From the NCBI GenBank assembly GCA_023213395.1, contig CM041465.1:208637741-208701740 (forward strand): DNA of 64,000 nt. Direction: 5' to 3'. The notes beneath the pieces are model-generated. The model was not told the DNA's origin. It made no database searches and saw only the letters and a program-made list of their open reading frames with translations. Both the position numbers and the translations under genes were made by a program. Positions 57,540-64,000 of this stretch are shown here, one piece after another. The stretch is from Cycas panzhihuaensis (Eukaryota; Cycadophyta). Position 1 is the first letter of the stretch. Each line of letters starts with the position of its first letter.

Positions 57540-58092
57540 TAAGTAGGACAAAGGCATAATCGTCATCATCATGGAGGGACGTCATGGAGATCATAGGAAA
57601 TCTAGACAAAATATAGTTGCAGGAGCACTAAGGGCACAAGGAAGCCCCTATCAAAATTAAAGAAGCACACCTAGACCCATGGAGTTGCGCTTAGATTTTT
57701 GCCATGACAATACATTAGATGAGTGCCCAGAATTTAAGTGGATACATTAGATAAGCAAAGTATGCAATTTGTGCACAATTATTATATTTAATTTAGCCTT
57801 GAGTCTGTAGCCCCTTTTGCAAGTGAGTGGTGACAGGCTTATCTCATATGACTTGGAGTTAAGTCAATCTAGTTTTTTGTTATTATTATTTAGTTTGAAT
57901 TTTCAATAGGCATACCTGAACATTTTCATCTATAATTTCAATTGTGGGTGTTGGGTTCCAGTTTTGTCTAAACCATTGGAATCCTAGTTCAGAGACGATC
58001 AATTTGAATGGTTGCATGGTACAATTCTGATCAGCCCTTGATGTAGATTTTAAACCATGAAGTAGTAGCTCTTTGTGACAAAAAGAAACAAA
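57540..58092 (+). other. Unassigned internal DNA of element J
   Basis: Short frames (MEGRHGDHRKSRQNIVAGAL near 57572, then a frame with DFCHDNTLDECPEF) look protein-like but are not recognised. They may be the degraded N-terminus of the ORF at 58093. Confidence 0.3.
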
Positions 58093-58866
58093 ATGGAGTT
58101 AGATTTTTTCAATCCTAATAAAGGCACCAATGTGGAAAAACTAGAAATGGTCGAAATGTTGAATGAGTACATGAAAGATACATAGATTGAAAATTATGGA
58201 CCATGAACTGAACTTCTTTTGGAAGGGAAAGCTTGTAATTTGTTTATTAACTAGTCTAACAAACCAAAAATATCAAAATTGTTCAGTGACTGGTTATGGT
58301 TTAAAATAGTATTAATAGCCATATCACAGGAGTGGAATCAAGATATGTAGATTCAAACCAACCTAATGCACATACAAGAACAAAACAACAACTCTATGAA
58401 TGAGGAACAAGAAGACCTTGTTCAGGATAAAGATGAAGACAAAAAAGGATCTAATTGCATACAACACAAGGAATTAGGCAATGGGGAATTTGCACACCTA
58501 GAAGAAGACACCAAACAGATGACAGAGCAAGATTTGGCGGCCCAAGAAGGACTCGTCCAATGTTATTAAGAGGAACTTGAGAAGTCCAAGGAAGAGTCCA
58601 TGCAATCAAGCAATCTCCAAAGGGTACTCAACGTGGTTTTTGATCCTGTTTTGCACATGCACATTTCCTTTGGTAGTTTTATCTTCCCTCTTTCTTTTCC
58701 ATCTTCAATAGTTGTACAAAAACCCTCTCCCCCTTCCTCCATAGTTGTCCAAACGCCTAAGCTTCTAAATTCCAAGGTCTCCATAGGACAAATTTTAGCC
58801 CCCCTTTACAACCTTAACTTATCTTACCATTCCCATGTTTCTTCATCCCCTAGAGAATCTCATTAG
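58093..58866 (+). pseudogene. Unrecognised ORF of element J
   Basis: From ATG 58093 (MELDFFNPNKGTNVEKLEMV) one frame stays readable to TAG near 58866 with five internal stops. An acidic/Gln-rich middle (58366-58560, 67 residues open) is followed by a Pro/Ser-rich part with a repeated PSSIVVQ motif and LAPLYNLNLSYHSHV. There is no zinc knuckle or catalytic motif. It could be a gag-derived protein of a non-autonomous element, but I cannot assign it. Confidence 0.35.
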
Positions 58867-59639
58867 TAGGATGTTCTCAACCTTTTATCCTCTCGTCATC
58901 GCATTTTGCCTCCTAATATAATGATTACTTCTTATAATACCTTATCATGTCTATCCCAACCTTCCATACTTTGATATAACCAACACTCTTTTTCTATTAA
59001 TTCCTCCATCCAACCCTTCCCCGTCTTTGAACCTCTATTAAAACATCTTTCTGACAAAAAATGTCTGTCACTACTCCTACATAACTCTTATTTCCCTAAG
59101 ATCTCTAATTATTCAACCAAACCCATCCTAATCATAACCCCTTGTCAAATCAATACCCAAACCTCAAGTACTACTCACTATATAGTTCTCCTCTCTAAGT
59201 TTCCCACATATACAAATCTATTGATTATCACCTTATGCATCCCCACTTCTCCCACTCCTTCCATTATGCAATCACCAATGTACGATCCTTATGATCAATT
59301 TTTCTCCAGCCTCCCAAAATCACATTATAACTTTCCTTACAAATCCTCTCAGTATTCTTAGCACCTCTCTCATTCCCAGAGTGATGTCATTTGAGGACAA
59401 AATGTGCAATCATAAAATAGAAGCATGGCCAAGCACCATCAACACCACACAGGTCCCAAGATTGCTCTGATATAGGACAAGATACAACATGTACCTAGTC
59501 CCCAAAACAAGCATTTGCAAATTCTGGTTACTTGTCAACAATCTCCAATAGAACGTGCAAGATTGGACCCAATTTTTATGACATATAGGATTTAGCAGGT
59601 AGTGGGTCGAAGAACTTGCCAAAACAAGGCCAAGCAACT
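58867..59639. other. Pyrimidine-rich tail of J and unassigned junction
   Basis: The plus strand is C/T-rich to about 59380, then the TCATTTGAGGACAAAATG box. Nothing recognisable follows before the gag-protease part of element I. Confidence 0.4.
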
Positions 59640-60436
59640 CCACATATGACTACATATACTTCGAGTAATCACCTAGTATCAATTGCATGTCTTATTGAAT
59701 GGTATCTAATAGAGGCATTGGTGTCTCCTTCAGGTGTCTAATGAATAGAATGGAGCCCTCCTTGGTAGAGCTAGCAACCATGTTAGCTTATGTACTTGGC
59801 ACTATAGTAACCTAAGACGCTAATAACATGAGCTACAAGGCTTGTTGCCCCTTCTGCAATTTGTATGTGTTTTTTAATCTATCATAGACAGCTTGTCTAT
59901 TGTATTGATAGGACTAGCCCAATAAGAGCTAACAATAGTCCATGGGTATCATGCCATAGGTAACTATATCAATAAATGGGTTAACTACAAAGGTTACATG
60001 TTAGACTCAATCTACAAGAGTTTGCAGTCCACTTGTTTTAATCCAACCAAGGTTGTAAGGATTTAGATGAATTTCAGTACAGAGTTTAAGAGCTCTAACT
60101 AACTAATTAGAAACAAGATTTTTCATACTACCATTGTCAATATTACAAAGGACAATTTGGTCCTTGATTTAGTAGCTTTGGGTAAAAAATGACCTCTCTT
60201 TCAGAGGCAAAATAGTGCTCAGCCATTATCACCAAGCATAGGTTGGTCACAATCTAGTTGGGGACCAATAATGTAGAATTTTTAGTAGGGGCACTAGATA
60301 TACTTGCATCTTCCAAACATGCTTGAATCTTCCATTTCTTCTACTACCAATTTCTTGGGCTTGGGTTGGCCATTTCACTTCAAGCATTTCTCATTTGAAT
60401 GCCCAAAGGACTTGTGATAATTACAATATTTGCAAG
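59640..60436 (-). pseudogene. gag: Element I protease and gag knuckle
   Basis: The minus strand reads a knuckle (CKYCNYHKSFGHSNEKCLK, near 60400), the protease site VLCNIDNGSMKNLVS near 60150 (DNG, as in A), LNPYNLGWIKTSGLQTLVD and VTYGMIPMDYC, matching A's VTPMDYNDILLG. Stops are frequent. Element H cuts it at 60437. Confidence 0.75.
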
Positions 60437-60771
60437 TGTGGCAGTTAAGACTAAGCCATATGTTTAATGTTAAATGTGGTTTGGTTAATGTTAAGTGAAA
60501 AAGTGCAAATGTTTCAAACGGTCACAACCATTCAAGTGGACATACCATTTGGAGGACTATAAATAACCATGGAGTCCATTGTAAATTCATCCAAGAATCA
60601 CTAATGTGATCTAATGATCTTTTGTGGTGGGTTTTTTCCTAAAAGGGTTTTCCACATAAATTATTGTGTACTATGTACCTGTTCTCTTTATTGTTGCTTG
60701 TTGTGTATGATCAAGATCCTGTAATTCAAAATACATGCATGTTTTCATGTTTATTCACATGGCATCAGACC
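60437..60771 (+). repeat. 5' LTR of element H and primer-binding site
   Basis: The LTR runs from TGTGGCAG to TTCACA (about 60437-60759) and contains GGGTTTTTTCCTAAAAGGG with TTTTCCACATAAAT, a motif also present in E's LTRs. TGGCATCAGACC (60760-60771) is a Met-type primer site. The start is inferred. Confidence 0.75.
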
Positions 60772-61989
60772 TAAATGGAATACATAGTTGAGGCAAGGTT
60801 GGGTGGATGTGGTAAGATTGAAGGCTGTTTGTTGACGCTAGTAGAGCCCTATTCTATCAACTTTTAATCTTCTCTGACAACCAAAAGAGTGACATAGTGG
60901 TGATTGAGGAGGTGGATTTCACCTATCAATAAGATTTTTTCACTATTTAAGGTCTAAAATCAATATTGGGCACATTTCAGACTTTGTTGGGCTAAATTTG
61001 AAGGTGATATAATAATGTTGGGTTACGTTGGGCATGGTCGTTTGACGTAATTGGGCATAAGATCTAATGCCCAGTCATCAAAAAGGGGTTAGACAGTGTT
61101 TATAGGCATGATTGAATCCACTTGAGGAGATTTCTTGCTCATATTATTGGTGTTGGGTACTTTATGAAGGCTAAATTGTTCATTTTGATACTCGTGGAGG
61201 GTGCTAGCTCGATTCCTTATCAATAGACAACTTTTGAGAAGTGTTGGAGTGCCCCAATGATTGACTTGTGGTTGGATATCTGCATGGAAATGAGTTTGTG
61301 AGGCTTGTACAACCTTCTTCTAGTCATAGCACCTATTTGTCCATTGTACAAGTGTAGGAAACTCGTGGGAGTCGCACCTACTCGTGGATGAGACACTACA
61401 TTTCATGGAGGAACCTCTCGTTCATTTGGACCACCAAATCTCATATTAAAGGTATATTAAGGTTAGAACCGTAATATAAACATTATATATGTTGTTTGTT
61501 GACTTTTTCAACACTTTTTAAAGTCATATGGAGATAAGGAGAGCTACATGGGTATAAAGTGAGTAGTCACCACTTTTGGAATATGCTTTTTGTATATTCT
61601 TTTCTCAATATAAAAAGTGAATGTAAATACCATTACATCAATCCCTTTGATGATTTTCATTGGAATTTTGAAATAATTTGACATTCGTGTCTAAAATTTA
61701 GACTTGGTGTTACGCCCGTTCTACTACTTATAGACTTTCTTTGTCATTTGAAGCATTTTTTTGAGGTTTTCAATGTTTTTTTTGGTGGCCTATCATGTGG
61801 GTGTAAAAATATTAAAGCTCAAAACCTATGTGACATTAATGGTGTGTGAAATCAATTGTTAAAACCATTAAATATTGCATTTTTGGCAAGTTTGCTAGAG
61901 ATTGGAGATTGAGCAGTGTGCAAGATGTTGTCTATGAACTAAGAGTCAACTAGTTTGGCAAAAATAGCTTGTTTGTGTGCTTATTTCTC
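60772..61989 (+). other. Long leader of element H
   Basis: About 1.2 kb lies between the primer site and gag, with no recognisable coding content. Element E has a similarly long leader. Confidence 0.5.
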
Positions 61990-62742
61990 ATGATGGAGAG
62001 GATGATGCCTCAAGTCATCTTTAATGGGAATAATTTTAGTGAATGGGAGGCTAACATGAAGGTCGTTTTAATGGTGAATCAACTTTGGGGGATCACCAAA
62101 GATGAGTTACTTGCTATTCTATTGGATGCAAAGGAGCAAACTCATAAAGAGGAGAAGCAGTTTATGGTTTTTGGGCTATTGAAATCATCTTTGGTAGCCA
62201 ACCAAAGAGCCATAGTTCATAACCTTGATAAACCAAACAAAATTTAGACAAAATTGTATAAGACATTTGTAAAGAAAAATACAAATCACCATGTTGCTTT
62301 GATGATGGAGCTTCTTAATGTAGCAGTGGAAGACAAAAGTAACATAAGTGCCTACCTAAATAAAATAATTGATTTTAGGAACAAATTAGAAGAGATTAAA
62401 TTAGGCTCAATTGATAACACATTGTTGTTTGCATTAGTTATGTCGAAACTACAAGCTATATTTGGAACCTTTCTGACCATCTATGTGAGAGATGAAGTAA
62501 TGGAGGGTGAATCATTTGAGAAGATGAAGCACCATGGTCTGCTCAGTGATTCCAAATCAAATCAAGCCCTGGTCATGAAGACACATAAGAGAGATGATTT
62601 TCAGGAAGGGAGGTCCATGCAAAAATTAGGAAAAGTTTCTTGGGAGAAGAAGCAATTTGTTGGAAAAGACGAGAGAAGAACTATTGGTTTAAAAGATGAG
62701 ATAAATGCAAAGCAAGTAAGGATGAAAAAGGAAAGGATGTTG
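61990..62742 (+). pseudogene. gag: Element H gag
   Basis: The start MMERMMPQVIFNGNNFSEWE at 61990 is followed by a single in-frame TAG at 62245; the same frame then continues to TAG at 62745. Motifs: LWGITKDELLAILLDAKEQT, FVKKNTNHHVALMMELLNVA and SNISAYLNKIIDFRNKLEEI. The knuckle is not preserved. Nearly intact apart from the one stop. Confidence 0.85.
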
Positions 62743-62779
62743 TAGCTTCTTGTGCAAAAACATCAGCCTTGTTAATCGA

Positions 62780-64000
62780 GTCAAATCGGAGAGACTACTG
62801 GATTTTGGACTCAAGAATGTAGAAACATATCTCTTTTCAGAAGCAAAACCTTGATGCATGGAATGCTAGTCCTAGTGAAGCTGGAATCATTCTTGGGGAT
62901 GTGAGTGTATTGCCTGTTGAAGCTATTGCCATTGTTCCTCTTGTAGGAGGAAAATTTAAGGGTGTGTATTACGTACCCAAGATGAAGATGAACCTTCTGT
63001 CAGCCTGAGAGATCTGCAAATAAGGTATGAAGGTTGAACTCTATAAAGACAAATGCCTAATTAAGAATCCTTAGAAACTTTTCTCTGACATTGCTGCTGG
63101 AAAAGTAAGGGATGATTTTTGGGTGTTTGAGAAATCTCAGTCCCAGAATAGTTCCTATGCCTTTATAGTCGGTGTTGACGATGTGAGTAAATGTTGGTAT
63201 GAATGCCTTGGACACCTTAATTACAAAAGCATAACACTTATGAATTGATTGAAGATGGTGGAAGGAATGCCCATGCCCCATGTTTCTTGTTTAGAAGGTG
63301 TATGTGAAGGATACATGTGTGAAAGCATCATCGCTATCCTTTTGCTCGAGATCATGCCTAGAGAGCCAAGGAGAATCTAGAGCTTGTGCATTCTAATGTG
63401 ATGGGTCCTCTTTCAAACCCTTCCATATCTAGAGCTCACTATACTTTAGTGTTTGTAGATGATTATACCATGAAGGCCCACATACATTTTCTAAAAAATA
63501 AGTGTGAAGTGTTCGACCACTTTTATGAATGGAAGGTATGTGTCAAGAATGAATGTGAAAAGGAGATAAAAATTCTAAGGAGTGATAATGGAAAGGAATA
63601 TGACAATAATGCTTCTAATAAGTTCTGTCTTAATCATGGTATAAAGCAAGAATTCATAGTTCTATATACCCCACAACAAAACAATGTTGTTGAAAGAAAG
63701 AACTATGCCATGATGGAAATAGCAAGGTGTGTGGTGCATGTGAAGAATTTGCTGCCTAAATTTTAGGCAGAAGCTATTGGGACTATTGTTTATTCCTAAA
63801 TAGGATACTGTTAAAAGCAATTTGTGGCATGACCCCTGAAGAAAAATGGACTAGCTGTAAACCTACCATTGACCATTTGAAAACCTTTGTGTGCATTGCA
63901 TATGCATATATTCTAGGCAAAAATTGCTAAAAATTGGATCGTAAGAGTTTGATGTGTATATTTGTGGGGCATTCTGATCAAAACAAAGTTTACAGACTGT
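62780..64000 (+). pseudogene. pol: Element H protease remnant, pre-integrase and integrase (partial)
   Basis: DYWILDSRM replaces the protease WILDSGCSxH site near 62800. GGKFKGVYYVPKMKMNLLSA and CLGHLNYKSITLMN-type pre-integrase follow. The core is open at 63386-63766: ARAHYTLVFVDDYTMKAHIH-type, then KILRSDNGKEYDNNASNKFC and YTPQQNNVVERKNYAMMEI. It continues past a stop into KAICGMTPEEKW-type sequence and IFVGHSDQNKVYR at the window edge. Confidence 0.85.

Larger units (their letters stand above)
56192..59430 (+). mobile_element. Element J: possible LTR element inserted in I
   Basis: An LTR-like block with primer site begins exactly where I's RT reading is cut. A mostly open unrecognised frame (58093-58866) and a TCATTTGAGGACAAAATG box near 59387 follow; a similar box often marks the 3' end of plant gypsy elements. 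No RT or integrase is seen, so a non-autonomous element is possible. The right end and 3' LTR are not identified. Confidence 0.4.
53482..60436 (-). mobile_element. Element I: degenerate Ty3/gypsy element, minus strand, related to A
   Basis: On the minus strand gag knuckle and protease (60436-59640) and RT, RNase H and integrase (56190-53500) share motifs with element A. The two halves are separated by J at 56192 in the RT N-terminus. Element H interrupts gag at 60437, and the 5' end is out of view. It is older than A, judging by many more stops. Confidence 0.75.
60437..64000 (+). mobile_element. Element H: Ty1/copia retrotransposon, plus strand, runs off the window
   Basis: 5' LTR, primer site, gag, protease remnant and integrase follow in order. 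Protein sequences are close to element E, so E and H belong to one family or sister families. The RT, RNase H and 3' LTR lie beyond 64000. Confidence 0.85.

Overview
This window looks like intergenic and intronic DNA from a large-genome seed plant, most likely a gymnosperm (inference). It is AT-rich and packed with old, frameshifted LTR retrotransposons inserted into each other. One split chloroplast-type host gene fragment is visible. I saw no bacterial features, tRNA or rRNA.

Left flank (1-6771). Positions 1-2682 hold the 3' end of a Ty3/gypsy-like element, called K here: a 41-bp tandem array, a degenerate accessory ORF, a polypurine tract and a probable LTR. Two exons of a DUF1350-family (alpha/beta-hydrolase-like) gene follow at 4878-5290 and 5471-5674, with clean splice sites. 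The rest of that gene is not in view.

Nested block (6772-51756). A minus-strand Ty1/copia element, E, is bounded by LTRs at 6772-7203 and 51329-51756 with target duplication ATGTA. A plus-strand Ty3/gypsy element, C (8542-37273, duplication TATTG), sits inside its integrase. C contains gypsy element B (about 11308-23588) and gypsy element D (26256-36772, duplication CTTGT). B contains minus-strand gypsy element A (16185-22157, duplication TACCA), which landed inside B's integrase. Two further copia elements, F (minus, about 38246-42233) and G (plus, 44214-48911), also lie inside E. The insertion order is therefore E, then C, then B and D, then A. Hand-compared LTR divergence agrees: about 6% for A, about 14% for C, and visibly more for E.

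Right flank (51762-64000). A non-LTR (LINE) reverse transcriptase fragment lies at 52165-52540. A minus-strand gypsy element related to A, called I, covers about 53482-60436. It is interrupted by J, an LTR plus Met-type primer site with an unrecognised ORF, and by H, a plus-strand copia element related to E that runs off the window.

The most unusual content is in D, which is richer in CpG than its surroundings. A reading frame between its protease and reverse transcriptase carries two extra gag-like domains. Between its integrase and 3' LTR lies an array of about 68-bp repeats rich in the core TACGTAC, followed by a sense-strand accessory ORF. K has the same order (array, accessory ORF, polypurine tract, LTR), and its ORF appears distantly related to D's. 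Only A and F keep a canonical YxDD reverse transcriptase motif. No element here appears fully intact.
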